The notes under the pieces were generated by a model. The model worked only from the letters and a program-made list of their open reading frames with translations. It searched no databases and was not told where the DNA came from. A DNA stretch of 63,571 bases from a virus: the IMG/VR virus record IMGVR_UViG_3300025009_000102, positions 1 to 63,571 of that record; one strand, 5' to 3'. Positions 41,663-50,219 of this stretch are shown piece after piece. Each line of letters begins with the position of its first letter. Positions within the stretch are counted from its first letter, which is position 1. The translations under genes and the position numbers were made by a program.

Positions 41663-42112
41663 TTACGCCTTCTGCTGAAGGATACCTTCGAGCCATGCCG
41701 CGCCGTTCGGGTTCGGGTCATGGATTACCGTGAACGGATACGACTGCCTGGTGGTTGGCACCATTACCAGCGAGGACGGATCAAACGGATCTTCCTTGCG
41801 CTGATCAAATGAGGTGAACACCGAGCGGGCCAGGGCCTCGACATACTTGCGCCTAACCTTCTGTTTGGCACCGCGAAGGATAGGCTGTCGTTTCTGGTTA
41901 ACGGTCGGCGAAATAATTCTGAGGGCACCATCGCGGTTGTCTTCGAACACCATGATAACCAGGATCTCGTTCATGAACTTTTCCAGCTCAACCGCATCCT
42001 TGATTTCAAAGCCACGTTCGATCTCGACAACTTCGCCGCCAGTTCCTAACTCCGGAATACTGATCGGCCTACCTTGCTCGTGCCGCATTACATCGATCTC
42101 TTTCCTTGCCAT
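41663..42112 (-). CDS. hypothetical head-region protein, 149 aa
   Basis: Not recognised. The N-terminal half is acidic, the middle basic (KRQPILRGAKQKVRRKYVE), and the end is a compact domain (YPFTVIHDPNPNGAAWLEGI). It follows the structured intergenic element at 42126-42228 and has AGGAGA upstream of the ATG. A head-completion or internal role is inferred from place only. Confidence 0.65.
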   Translation of the reverse strand: MARKEIDVMRHEQGRPISIPELGTGGEVVEIERGFEIKDAVELEKFMNEILVIMVFEDNRDGALRIISPTVNQKRQPILRGAKQKVRRKYVEALARSVFTSFDQRKEDPFDPSSLVMVPTTRQSYPFTVIHDPNPNGAAWLEGILQQKA

Positions 42113-42125
42113 TTCTGTCTCCTAA

Positions 42126-42228
42126 ATGACTTTCCCGGTGGTGCGCCCGCAGGAACCTTTACTCGCCGTGGTGTCCCACAGTTTTCCCCGGCGAAACCCA
42201 CATTTCGTTAGGCGTCCGGGAAAGTCAT
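42126..42228 (-). ncRNA. structured intergenic RNA element with 13-bp closing stem
   Basis: ATGACTTTCCCGG (42126-42138) and its exact inverted copy CCGGGAAAGTCAT (42216-42228) enclose 77 bases. Inside are further pairings: CGCC 44-47 with GGCG 211-214 (offsets from 42100/42000), CGCCG 42164-42168 with CGGCG 42189-42193, and CGAAA 42192-42196 with TTTCG 42203-42207 as an alternative. The whole folds as a branched RNA between two head genes. No T-run follows on either strand, so a simple terminator is unlikely. It may set relative expression, be a processing site, or be a packaging or assembly RNA. Confidence 0.55.
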
Positions 42229-42247
42229 ACTATAGTTATGATTCCGA

Positions 42248-42730
42248 TTACGAAGTCAAACCCTCGATGGGCACACCGAGGCAGATATTGTAATAGGTTT
42301 CAGTGATACCGGCTGCGTCGAGGGCAGTGGTTCCAGCGGTGAACGTGGTGGCTGCAGCGGTTTCGATCTTCACTGCACCAATCGGGCACTGAGTATCGTC
42401 ACTCGGCATCGGCCATTCAAGCACATCGTTACCTGCGGTCAGATCTGCGGTAAGAACCTCGCGCCCTTTTACGGACGATACGGTTCCAGCGGCATTGATC
42501 TGGATGAGGTACAGGCACTTAGTGAGAGCTGCCTGCGCATCTGCGGCGGTAAGCGGCAGTACGGTTGCTGCGTCGGCCTTGTGATAGGCGAGTCCCTTAA
42601 TGCAGTAATCGATACCTGCGCCGTTCGGTGCAACGATTGCGGGTCCGGTTTTTGCACCGTCACCAATTGCGAGTCCAGCCCTTGAGAGGCATGCAGTCCC
42701 ATTGCGGGGATCGTCAGATAAGTTGTTCAT
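42248..42730 (-). CDS. small head decoration-like protein A, 160 aa
   Basis: A beta-rich Ala/Thr protein sharing motifs with the next gene upstream: LSRAGLAIGDGAKTGPA against ITSAGLAIAGGAKLTAQA, and FTAGTTALDAAGITETYY against FVGGTTALDAATATDVYF. The pair is therefore a duplication. Placement right after the major capsid gene suggests a capsid decoration or cement protein; no family name is assigned. Confidence 0.65.
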   Translation of the reverse strand: MNNLSDDPRNGTACLSRAGLAIGDGAKTGPAIVAPNGAGIDYCIKGLAYHKADAATVLPLTAADAQAALTKCLYLIQINAAGTVSSVKGREVLTADLTAGNDVLEWPMPSDDTQCPIGAVKIETAAATTFTAGTTALDAAGITETYYNICLGVPIEGLTS

Positions 42731-42756
42731 TTGATTCTTCTCCTGAATCTAAAGGA

Positions 42757-43329
42757 TTACGCCTCCAGGGTTGCGCTGGCCGTAGCGGCCTTGTCTTCCC
42801 CGGTGAGACTGAAATACACATCGGTTGCAGTGGCTGCGTCGAGTGCGGTGGTTCCGCCGACGAAAGCAGCACCAGCGGTCGACACGATCAGGTAGCCGAT
42901 AACAGCTTTCCCGGTCGGTCTGGCGATGGCAACCAGGTCAGCTGCAGCCAAAGCCACACTTGCCCGGTCGGTCGTCTTGGCGCTGGTCGTAATAGTACCG
43001 GCGCTGTCGATATAGAACGCCCACCCTGCGGTGGAGCCATCGGCGATAGTACCGACAAGAGCCGACATATCGCCAGCCGCCTTATATCCCACGGTTCCGC
43101 CAGCGATATAGAAGAAAGCATTGACAGCCTGCGCGGTCAGCTTCGCTCCACCGGCAATCGCAAGTCCAGCGCTGGTGATCAGGTGGTTATTCTGCAGCGT
43201 TGCTACAGAGGTGGAGTCGGTGAGCAGAGCGCTGATATCGGTGTAAAGCGCTTCAAAGAGTTTCCGAAGCGCAAAACCATCCGTATGGTTGCTCAGGCCC
43301 GACAGCCATTTCTTAATACTTTGAGACAT
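42757..43329 (-). CDS. small head decoration-like protein B, 190 aa
   Basis: The paralogue of 42248-42730, with about 30 extra N-terminal residues (SIKKWLSGLSNHTDGFALRK) that could be a capsid-anchoring helix. The shared core is VGYKAAGDMSALVG, YIDSAGTITT and GTTALDAATATDVYF. A strong GGGAGTT lies upstream of the start. Likely a decoration or spike protein. Confidence 0.65.
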   Translation of the reverse strand: MSQSIKKWLSGLSNHTDGFALRKLFEALYTDISALLTDSTSVATLQNNHLITSAGLAIAGGAKLTAQAVNAFFYIAGGTVGYKAAGDMSALVGTIADGSTAGWAFYIDSAGTITTSAKTTDRASVALAAADLVAIARPTGKAVIGYLIVSTAGAAFVGGTTALDAATATDVYFSLTGEDKAATASATLEA

Positions 43330-43403
43330 TTTCTTAACTCCCTGTTATAATCTCAAGTTTGGGCGACCCCCGGAGGAGCCGCCCGCCACTCACCTGTTAA
43401 TTA

Positions 43404-44444
43404 TCAGGGAGTAAGGTCAGTTGCGCCACACTCGAAGCGGACGAACCAGTTCTCGTTGGCCCGGAACGGGGCATACCAGAAGTCAGCGCCGACATATCCG
43501 AAAGTACCGGACGGGTTGGCGTGAGACTTTTGGGAAGGCGGCAGGTAGGTCGGCGAGATCGAAGTCTTGCCATGACCCTTGAGGGATACGTGCCCCCATG
43601 CCTCCTCCGCGATGATCAGCATCGTGTAAACATCTACAGCTGCAGATCCAGCGGACTCCATGCCATTGAGCGTTGCAGAGCCAGCGGCCAGGAGAGGAGT
43701 GAGCAGGGACGAAGATACGAACCTGAATTCCTCACATGCGCCAAACTCACGCTCGTGAACCGGGGTGATCGCGGTTCCGTAATTGATCCGGTCGACGAAA
43801 TGCGGGAGATCCCGGATGTCGCTGGAGCAATCGGTATGCGCGAAGACGATGAAGCAGGGAGCTACACCTGCGGTTCCGAAGTCGGGTCCAGGCTTAATGG
43901 ACGAGGTGACCTTTTTGCCACGGTTGGTTTCCAGGGTCCGAACGCACTGACGAAGTTTCGGCAGGGTGACGGCGGTATTGATACCGGCCCTGGTGGAGCC
44001 GTTCGCATAGACGACGGTGGTTCCGGCGCGGAATTCGCCGAAGTCGATCATCTCGCAGACCTCGCCAAGGGTTTCCCCAGTCAGCTTCTTCATGTCGCCG
44101 GGGATGTCATCCTCGTACATGAGAGCGGCCTTGCTGGTCAGCTTGAAGAGTACGGCGTACTGCTTCAGGGTAACCGATACGTCGGTGTAGCTGATCGTCT
44201 GGGCAGGCGGAACAGCACCCTCTGCGAGCAGGAAGCTCGAAGCGGTGATGGTGGCGATGCCGTTGGAAGCCATGTTGTAAGGGTCAACCCGACGGAAGAC
44301 GATGGTATCGGTCTTGTTGAGGGGTTGTTCTTTCTGCATCCCGAAAGATCCGAGGATCATGTAGGGTTCTGCATGCTTGAGCATTTCGAGTTCGGCTCGA
44401 ATCAGGTTCCTGGAGGGAACAAGTGAATAGGTTTGAGAAGCCAT
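43404..44444 (-). CDS. major capsid protein, N4-gp56-like
   Basis: This 346-aa protein has N4-gp56-family traits: KTDTIVFRRVDPYN, LLAEGAVPPAQTISYTDVSV, VTLKQYAVLFKLTSKAALM and LGEVCEMIDF. It would form the HK97-fold shell. It is preceded by the scaffold gene and followed by two decoration-like genes, the usual head order. Length is short compared with N4 gp56 (about 400 aa) but normal for relatives. Confidence 0.8.
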   Translation of the reverse strand: MASQTYSLVPSRNLIRAELEMLKHAEPYMILGSFGMQKEQPLNKTDTIVFRRVDPYNMASNGIATITASSFLLAEGAVPPAQTISYTDVSVTLKQYAVLFKLTSKAALMYEDDIPGDMKKLTGETLGEVCEMIDFGEFRAGTTVVYANGSTRAGINTAVTLPKLRQCVRTLETNRGKKVTSSIKPGPDFGTAGVAPCFIVFAHTDCSSDIRDLPHFVDRINYGTAITPVHEREFGACEEFRFVSSSLLTPLLAAGSATLNGMESAGSAAVDVYTMLIIAEEAWGHVSLKGHGKTSISPTYLPPSQKSHANPSGTFGYVGADFWYAPFRANENWFVRFECGATDLTP

Positions 44445-44446
44445 TT

Positions 44447-45340
44447 TTATTTACCCCAAATTTGTTTCGCGTAGTGCTTGCGGAGTTCGTTCTCGTTCAT
44501 ATCCGCTTCGCTTTTCGCTTTTAATGTTTTTGCACCGCCCTTGTGGTCGGACGCCGACACTCTCAGCCGTTCCTGTCTTTCTGCGATAATATCCTGCGCG
44601 GTGTCCTCTTCGGTTACAGCGGGCTTCTTACTATCCAGATAAGAATCGATCAGGCTGATACTGTCCATAGCATCCCATGACCCGTACTTCTCTTGGGTTT
44701 CCGGTGTTTGCGTCTTGAGCCAGGGCATAAACTCCGGTTCGTTGACAATTTGCACATGGTTCGGGTGCTTGAATCTGAGCAGCTTCAATTCAAATCCGAG
44801 CTGCTGACGAGTGAGTTTCTCGTCGAAGTCGGTCTGAAGCTCACCCCGTACCTTCTCCACCATGTCCGCCGGTATACCGGCACCCGTCGAAAGACGAGCG
44901 GCGATGTGGGCGTCGATGGCTTCGGCGTGATTCGGGAAGTCTTCCTTGAATGCCAGCCAGTTCTTGTCACTCTCCAGTGCCTTGTCAATTTCCTCTTTAG
45001 TTGGTGCGGGCTTGGCCGTAACCTTATTCAGGTCACGCAGCCTATTGTCGATCCCTCCAACTCGGTTTTCCGCCTGCTTGAGGCGCTGATCGATCCGGTC
45101 GAGGTTCCCCAGGCGACCACTGATTCCGTCGAGCGCTTCGCGGATTACCGTTGGTACTCCTTCCCACGGGTCGACTTTCTCTGCTGCCTTTTCGTCCTTC
45201 GCCTCTTCCTTGGTTATCGTTGGCTCACCGGCGGACGCATCCACGTGCGGCGGTTCTCCACCTTCCCAGATCTCATTTTGAAGCTCCTGACGAATACTTG
45301 CCTCTTCCTTCTCTGCTGCTGCCATCTCTTCAGGCGTCAT
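44447..45340 (-). CDS. scaffolding protein
   Basis: This 297-aa protein is very acidic and lysine/glutamate-rich. It has a disordered N-terminus (EEMAAAEKEEASIRQELQ), a central coiled coil (RLGNLDRIDQRLKQAENRVG) and a basic helical C-terminus (ENELRKHYAKQIWGK) that would contact the capsid protein. Position directly before the capsid gene (2-base gap) supports the assignment. Confidence 0.75.
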   Translation of the reverse strand: MTPEEMAAAEKEEASIRQELQNEIWEGGEPPHVDASAGEPTITKEEAKDEKAAEKVDPWEGVPTVIREALDGISGRLGNLDRIDQRLKQAENRVGGIDNRLRDLNKVTAKPAPTKEEIDKALESDKNWLAFKEDFPNHAEAIDAHIAARLSTGAGIPADMVEKVRGELQTDFDEKLTRQQLGFELKLLRFKHPNHVQIVNEPEFMPWLKTQTPETQEKYGSWDAMDSISLIDSYLDSKKPAVTEEDTAQDIIAERQERLRVSASDHKGGAKTLKAKSEADMNENELRKHYAKQIWGK

Positions 45341-45342
45341 AA

Positions 45343-45609
45343 TTAATACTCCAGCCCCAGCGTGTCATGGTGGGTCTTCTGCGGGCGCGGTTTCGCGGCC
45401 TTGTTCATAATTTCGGGCATTGTAAGTGCCCTCTTGATCAATCTGATCTCACCCCTTATGGCGGCGGTTTCATCGGCGCTCAGGTTGGTGTTATCGTTAC
45501 GCTTCCTTGCATCGATCAGGGCGGCAAGAAGCCACTCCCTGACGGCGACCCAAGTTTGCGACTCTTCCCGGAAGTGCGGGGCAATACTGCCAATGATGTC
45601 CATTTTCAT
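45343..45609 (-). CDS. hypothetical head-region protein, 88 aa
   Basis: Not recognised. It is a helical protein with AVREWLLAALIDARKRND and IKRALTMPEIMNKAAKP. It overlaps the portal gene by 4 bases (45606-45609) and is coupled to it. It may be an assembly factor. Confidence 0.6.
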   Translation of the reverse strand: MKMDIIGSIAPHFREESQTWVAVREWLLAALIDARKRNDNTNLSADETAAIRGEIRLIKRALTMPEIMNKAAKPRPQKTHHDTLGLEY

Positions 45610-47993
45610 CTCGGATAACTCTCCCCGACAGGCGCTCTACCGGCAGGCTCGACTGCAGGCTTAGATACTTCGGGCACTGCCGTCTTGGTGTCTTCCCGGA
45701 TCTCGTTGTGCTTCTGCATGGCCCATTGCATATTCATCGACTCTGCGCTCATAGCCAGCTGCGCTTTCAGCTTCGAGATCTCGATATCTTTCTTCTCTGA
45801 GTACTCCATCATCTTGATCTGGAAGTCGTATTCTTTCATCTTGGCCTGATGCTCACGGTCCAGCTGGGCCTGCTCGGCCTTGAACTGCTGCTCTTGCCGT
45901 GAGGCCTCTTGACGCATCATCTCTTTCTGCATCTCGCCATCGATCTTGACCTTGGCCACTTCCATCTCGGCTGAAGCCTTCTGTTGCTCGGCGTTCGGCG
46001 GCTGGCCTTCTTGTCCTTCCTGGCCGGGTTGCTTCGGCTCTTCGTCCTTCAGGATGTCCAGGTGACTCGATGAGTAGAACAGCTCGATAGCCTTGTCCCA
46101 GTCGGTCTTGCGCTGGATATCCGGATCAGTCGGTTTGAGAGCGAAGATCTGCAGGAGCTGTGCCCGCATCTGGTCCTTCTCGTACAGTACGCTTGCGCCC
46201 CTTGGGTCAACATCCAGATCCTCTTTGATCGAGTCGTCCAGGTGATACTGCATCTCATAATCATACCAGCGGCGAAGGTGCGGGGTGGTGATCGTGTCAT
46301 CCCACCTCTTCAGCTTGCTGCGAAACGTGACATTCGAGGAGTCGACAACTATGTTCGTTGCACCCAGAGTGTCCGGGGTTTCCTTCATCTCGCCCTGAAA
46401 AATCGTTGGAGTTGCGGTCATCAGGTCAATGAACTTCAGGGTCAGTTCGAGGATCGCCTGCAGTGGGGCCTGGTTGTTCTCCAGCTGGACCTGAGTAATA
46501 GCCTTACGGATATCATCGATCTGCGTCTCGCCATCCCACTTCCACAGCTTCTTGCCGGTAACCTCCCAGATATCGTCTTCAGGCTCCAGTCCCATGATCG
46601 CCAGGTTACCACCAGAGCTATCACCGGCGTTGTCCATCATCTGACGCCAGACAGCATTGATTATCCGCTGTGCCCACATGATCTTGATAGGCTCGCCTGC
46701 TCCCCACGGGATGTCGGCAATGCTCGACCAGGTAAAGAAGTCATATGGGTGATCGCCAGTATCAAGCAGGTTCAGCGTGACCTTAACCGGTCTGTCGTTT
46801 ATGAAGACGACTCTTGCCGAAACAGGCTTATCGTTCGGGCAGTCGCACCCCAAGATCCTCATGTACTCAGGCTTGACCTCTCCGTTGTACTCCCACAGCT
46901 CATAGACCTCGCCCATACTGGCGTTATCTATGTTAATTCTCATCAGGTTGCCACGCTCGTCAACAGCCACATTGAGGCGTTTCGGCTCTTCCTGCAGCAC
47001 CATTTCCAGCTGTTCGCTCTTATAGCCGGGAAGGCCTATCAGCCTCTGCACATCCCTCGGCCTGATCGTATCCTTCTCCCAGATCCCTGACGCCTTCGCG
47101 ACATCCTGGCCACAGTCGGCTGTCGGGTACACGTTCCACGGAGACACGGATACACTGATCGGCTTCTGGTCCTCCTGGAAGTGCAGCACTCGTACTGGTA
47201 CGGTTTTGCCTGGCTTAGTCGGATCTTTTGAGACAGACTTCTTCCAGACCTTTTTCAGCTTCCTGCTATTGCACGGCCCCTTGAGGATGCCGGTGCCAAG
47301 CTGGACGGCGTTCTCAATAACCTTCCGCTCTTCACTATTGAAGTTGCATTCACACAGGGCATCGTGAACAACCCGCTCCATACCAGCCATAGCCTTCTCG
47401 GCCTTGGCCCGGAGGTGTCGGCCTACCTGGTCCATGGTTGCCGGTTCTTCTTTACCGGGTAGCATCACGGGCTTACCATTCGGACCCATCGCGGTCCTGG
47501 TGTCGCCCTCCATCTTCAGGATGTCGACATTCGGGGTGATCTTGAATGCCCAGTTTTTTGATCTGACGGGCAGGAGAATATCCTCAAACCGCCCGACAGA
47601 CACTTCACACCGGCCACGTATCAGATTCATCACGACACGTGACCGCTTAACCTTGCTGTTATCAACTATCGGCGCATTACCCGACGCACGGTCGATCATC
47701 GACGGAGCCAATTCGAGATCCGACGAATAATCCAACGACTCTTCACATAACCGCCACCATTTTTCGATTCCACTCTGTGCCCGGAACTGAACGGCCTCGG
47801 TTCTGCTCTTGAGGATAGATTCGGCAACTAGAAGGAGGTCCGCCCTGATCGCCTCCATCTCTTCTTCCGACGGACTTTCGTCATCAAGTTCGATCATCGA
47901 ATCGTCAACCGGTACATCCTCGCTCACGGCGAGAAGTCCATCTGCAGGTTCGATTGCGGAAAAGTCTTGTTCTTCCTCGTATTTATTGGCCAT
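45606..47993 (-). CDS. portal protein, 795 aa
   Basis: This large podoviral portal has a wing region with SVGRFEDILLPVRSKNW, a stem/clip region with YDFFTWSSIADIPWGAGEPI and FIDLMTATPTIFQGEMKETP, and a coiled-coil barrel (residues about 640-745, QKEMMRQEASRQEQQFKAEQ) before a proline-rich end. It forms the 12-subunit vertex through which DNA is packaged and ejected. It is the first gene of the late operon, 50 bases downstream of a strong promoter. Confidence 0.85.
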   Translation of the reverse strand: MANKYEEEQDFSAIEPADGLLAVSEDVPVDDSMIELDDESPSEEEMEAIRADLLLVAESILKSRTEAVQFRAQSGIEKWWRLCEESLDYSSDLELAPSMIDRASGNAPIVDNSKVKRSRVVMNLIRGRCEVSVGRFEDILLPVRSKNWAFKITPNVDILKMEGDTRTAMGPNGKPVMLPGKEEPATMDQVGRHLRAKAEKAMAGMERVVHDALCECNFNSEERKVIENAVQLGTGILKGPCNSRKLKKVWKKSVSKDPTKPGKTVPVRVLHFQEDQKPISVSVSPWNVYPTADCGQDVAKASGIWEKDTIRPRDVQRLIGLPGYKSEQLEMVLQEEPKRLNVAVDERGNLMRINIDNASMGEVYELWEYNGEVKPEYMRILGCDCPNDKPVSARVVFINDRPVKVTLNLLDTGDHPYDFFTWSSIADIPWGAGEPIKIMWAQRIINAVWRQMMDNAGDSSGGNLAIMGLEPEDDIWEVTGKKLWKWDGETQIDDIRKAITQVQLENNQAPLQAILELTLKFIDLMTATPTIFQGEMKETPDTLGATNIVVDSSNVTFRSKLKRWDDTITTPHLRRWYDYEMQYHLDDSIKEDLDVDPRGASVLYEKDQMRAQLLQIFALKPTDPDIQRKTDWDKAIELFYSSSHLDILKDEEPKQPGQEGQEGQPPNAEQQKASAEMEVAKVKIDGEMQKEMMRQEASRQEQQFKAEQAQLDREHQAKMKEYDFQIKMMEYSEKKDIEISKLKAQLAMSAESMNMQWAMQKHNEIREDTKTAVPEVSKPAVEPAGRAPVGESYPR

Positions 47994-48045
47994 ATTATCC
48001 CGGTACGATTATTGCTATTGCACACTCCGTGCCATTGTAACAAAA

Positions 48046-48074
48046 ATTATAAACACCATACCGAAACACCGCAA
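48046..48074 (-). promoter_or_regulatory. promoter of the late virion operon
   Basis: On the minus strand TTGCGG (48069-48074), 17 bases, then a perfect TATAAT (48046-48051). A second possible -35, TTGACA, lies at 48077-48082 with a TATGGT 16 bases later. It drives the portal gene and probably the whole 36-kb late operon. It is divergent from the promoter at 48096-48124. Confidence 0.75.
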
Positions 48075-48095
48075 GATGTCAAGCTAAAATATGCG

Positions 48096-48124
48096 TTGAT
48101 TTTATTTTACGATAGTGGTATATT
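48096..48124 (+). promoter_or_regulatory. promoter of the reverse two-gene cassette
   Basis: TTGATT (48096-48101), 17 bases, TATATT (48119-48124), followed 42 bases later by the first ATG with a GGGAGG ribosome-binding site. It lies just behind the late promoter, pointing the other way. Confidence 0.7.
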
Positions 48125-48165
48125 AAGCCCAGGAGCCGGGGAGTCCATTCAACAGGGAGGAAACC

Positions 48166-48363
48166 ATGGACAAGCATCAACTACTGGATATGATGAAGAG
48201 GAATAACGTGAGGGATGGCCTGCTGTACGATCAGATCGACCGGGAGGCCTGGAGTGAGGCGGCGAAGACGGCGCAAGCTGCTATTGTCAGGAAGCGGAGG
48301 TCGATTGAGATTCTATCGAACATCTGCACTCAGCTTTACTACCTGTCGCTCGAAAAGAAATAA
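48166..48363 (+). CDS. hypothetical protein of the reverse cassette, 65 aa
   Basis: A helical, basic protein (AAKTAQAAIVRKRRSIEILS) with no recognised family. It and the next gene are the only plus-strand genes between 12.3 and 61.4 kb and have their own promoter and terminator. This is typical of a moron-like or regulatory insertion. Confidence 0.65.
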   Translation: MDKHQLLDMMKRNNVRDGLLYDQIDREAWSEAAKTAQAAIVRKRRSIEILSNICTQLYYLSLEKK

Positions 48364-48373
48364 GGTGGTGGTG

Positions 48374-48547
48374 ATGGATGATAAGGAATTCCTGCTGACA
48401 CTCAAAGAATACATCGAGAAATGGGAATACGAGAACGAGCAAGAGTGGGGCGCTGGTAGAGAGTTGGATGCAATAATTCTTGGTGGCCGTATGCCGGTCA
48501 TCTACAGCGAGGTGTTACGCAGGCTGCGGGTAATCACTAATGACTGA
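48374..48547 (+). CDS. hypothetical acidic protein of the reverse cassette, 57 aa
   Basis: The ATG at 48374 follows GGTGGTG. The product is acidic and helical (YIEKWEYENEQEWGAGRELD) and ends RVITND. Its acidity next to a basic partner gene recalls small antitoxin or anti-regulator pairs, but that is only a suggestion. Seven bases after the stop begins a strong hairpin terminator. Confidence 0.6.
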   Translation: MDDKEFLLTLKEYIEKWEYENEQEWGAGRELDAIILGGRMPVIYSEVLRRLRVITND

Positions 48548-48554
48548 CGCCAGC

Positions 48555-48583
48555 AACCGCCTGCGCGAATTGTGTAGGCGGTT
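48555..48583 (+). terminator. terminator of the reverse cassette
   Basis: AACCGCCTGCGC (48555-48566) pairs with GTGTAGGCGGTT (48572-48583) over 12 positions, two of them G-T, around the loop GAATT. The 3' side runs into TTTCTTCT. A good intrinsic terminator in the plus direction, which protects the terminase gene side from antisense transcription. Confidence 0.8.
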
Positions 48584-48632
48584 TCTTCTGCAGTATGAAC
48601 AACACCCGCTATTGAGGCATTGCCTGGACGGC

Positions 48633-48833
48633 TTACGGTTTCTCGCTTGCCTGTCCTGGTGCTTTTTCGGGGCCGACCTTCGACCAGGGGGAAATATCCG
48701 ATACGTTCTCGCCATTGATGCTCCTCCATTCAGTCTGACCAGGCACTTCCGTGATCATGCCGCAATCCACGCACTTAAATAGACTGCCCCCAGGGCCGCG
48801 CCTAACAACACTCACCTTATTGTGAATACACAT
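48633..48833 (-). CDS. small zinc-knuckle protein after terminase, 66 aa
   Basis: The start overlaps the terminase stop by one base (TGATG). A Cys/His set (MCIHNKVS, FKCVDCGM) would bind one zinc ion. The C-terminal 25 residues are proline/lysine-rich. No family is recognised. Confidence 0.6.
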   Translation of the reverse strand: MCIHNKVSVVRRGPGGSLFKCVDCGMITEVPGQTEWRSINGENVSDISPWSKVGPEKAPGQASEKP

Positions 48834-50164
48834 CAGTAACCTACCCCGCTGTCCAATGGCCGTGAATATGCGGCCCCTCTGTTCGGCGCTCGGTACTTCA
48901 TGCGCCCCCTTTCCTCATTACTGAACTGCTCGACATTCAGGGACAAATACCTGAACATGTCAGCGCCGTTCGAAAACTCGTCATGGATAGGACCGGTTTC
49001 TGCCCCAGTCTGCTTGCTCACGTGCCTCCTGTAGCGCTTTAAGCACTCGACCAGCCTGGTACACCCCTTGTCGATATAAACGCGAGGGAAGGTCATCCTG
49101 GCGATCCTGATGCCCTCTTCTATGGATGCCTCTACTATCTCATCCCTGGTCGGTACATCCCAGCCGAGGGCGTGTAGGATATCGGCGCTGGACTTACCAT
49201 GGCTCTTCATGTCACCGGCAAAGCCGTCATGCGGCAACCATAGCCGCCCCCAATTATAGTGCTTCTCCTTCATCTCGACACTGTACGAGTCCCATGTCCT
49301 GCGGTTATCCTCGATATAATCGATAACACGGATCTCCGATGCCCTGCGCTGTACGAAGCCGATGGCCTGCGTGTCGTTGTAGCCGATGTCGACCACCAGG
49401 TGGACCTTGAGGAACGGGTCATACGGAACGTTGCATATCCTGCCCTGGCGCTCCATCTCGGCTACCTGTTTGTAGTAGATGGCCCCGGCAACTGCAGGCC
49501 GACATAGGCCTAACCATATGTTGTCGTAGTCGTCCGGGCGCTTGAGCAGGCACTCGATCCGGGATCTCTCGGATGTAGCCGTCAGGAACGGGTTGTCCCG
49601 GTAGTCAACATGAACCACCTCGTATTCTTCCGGGTCCGCCTCGGTGACGAACCGCTTGTATGTCTCGTCAGTCTCAAGTTCAGGGTTGAACGACACCCAG
49701 ATCTCAGAACCTTCTTTCCGGATAGTCGGTATCAGTACATCCCAGGAGCGCTTACTGACGGCATGCGCCTCCTCAACCCAGACGATGTCGAAACCCTCGT
49801 ATGATTTCAGGGAGTGGATTGTGTGCTGCGCCAGGCCCTCGAAGACGAACAGCGTGCCGTTCTGCCCGATGATCCTGTCCCGCTGGATAGTGTAGAACCA
49901 TGACAGATCAAGAGCTGCTATCTGGTCCTTCAGAAGCTGGTATACCGATTCGTCGATGGAGTCTTGGACTTCACGGGTGCATAGGATACGTTTCGGCGAG
50001 GCATACCCGGTAACGACCAGGGCGCGAGCGAATGACCAGGACTTACCACTGGACCGTCCGCCCTTGGCTACCTTGTAGCGTTTTGGCTTGAAGAGGAAAT
50101 GAAACTTCTCAGGAATATCGAGAGAGAGTCTTGAGTCATATTGCTTGCCCATAGCAGAAAACAT
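48833..50164 (-). CDS. terL: terminase large subunit
   Basis: This 443-aa packaging motor of the Terminase_3 type has Walker A GGRSSGKS (residues 35-42), adenine motif LCTREVQDS, Walker B FDIVWVEEAH, and a C-terminal RNase H-like nuclease with VVDIGYND, HDGFAGDMKSHG and DEFSNGADMFRY. It translocates DNA into the procapsid and cuts it. The frame can start as far up as 50188, but that ATG lies in the stem of a 13-bp hairpin (50170-50202). I prefer 50164; 50152 is also possible. No good Shine-Dalgarno precedes any of these. Confidence 0.92.
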   Translation of the reverse strand: MFSAMGKQYDSRLSLDIPEKFHFLFKPKRYKVAKGGRSSGKSWSFARALVVTGYASPKRILCTREVQDSIDESVYQLLKDQIAALDLSWFYTIQRDRIIGQNGTLFVFEGLAQHTIHSLKSYEGFDIVWVEEAHAVSKRSWDVLIPTIRKEGSEIWVSFNPELETDETYKRFVTEADPEEYEVVHVDYRDNPFLTATSERSRIECLLKRPDDYDNIWLGLCRPAVAGAIYYKQVAEMERQGRICNVPYDPFLKVHLVVDIGYNDTQAIGFVQRRASEIRVIDYIEDNRRTWDSYSVEMKEKHYNWGRLWLPHDGFAGDMKSHGKSSADILHALGWDVPTRDEIVEASIEEGIRIARMTFPRVYIDKGCTRLVECLKRYRRHVSKQTGAETGPIHDEFSNGADMFRYLSLNVEQFSNEERGRMKYRAPNRGAAYSRPLDSGVGY

Positions 50165-50169
50165 AATTA

Positions 50170-50202
50170 TTGCACGGTAACAGGGCAAGTGTTACCGTGC
50201 AA
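50170..50202 (-). promoter_or_regulatory. 13-bp perfect inverted repeat in front of the terminase gene
   Basis: TTGCACGGTAACA (50170-50182) and TGTTACCGTGCAA (50190-50202) enclose a 7-base loop. No T-run follows on the minus strand, so it is not a standard terminator. It ends 6 bases before the terminase start, where an RNA hairpin or a bound dimeric protein could control terminase expression. Confidence 0.65.
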
Positions 50203-50219
50203 GAAACCTGTGGTGATTC

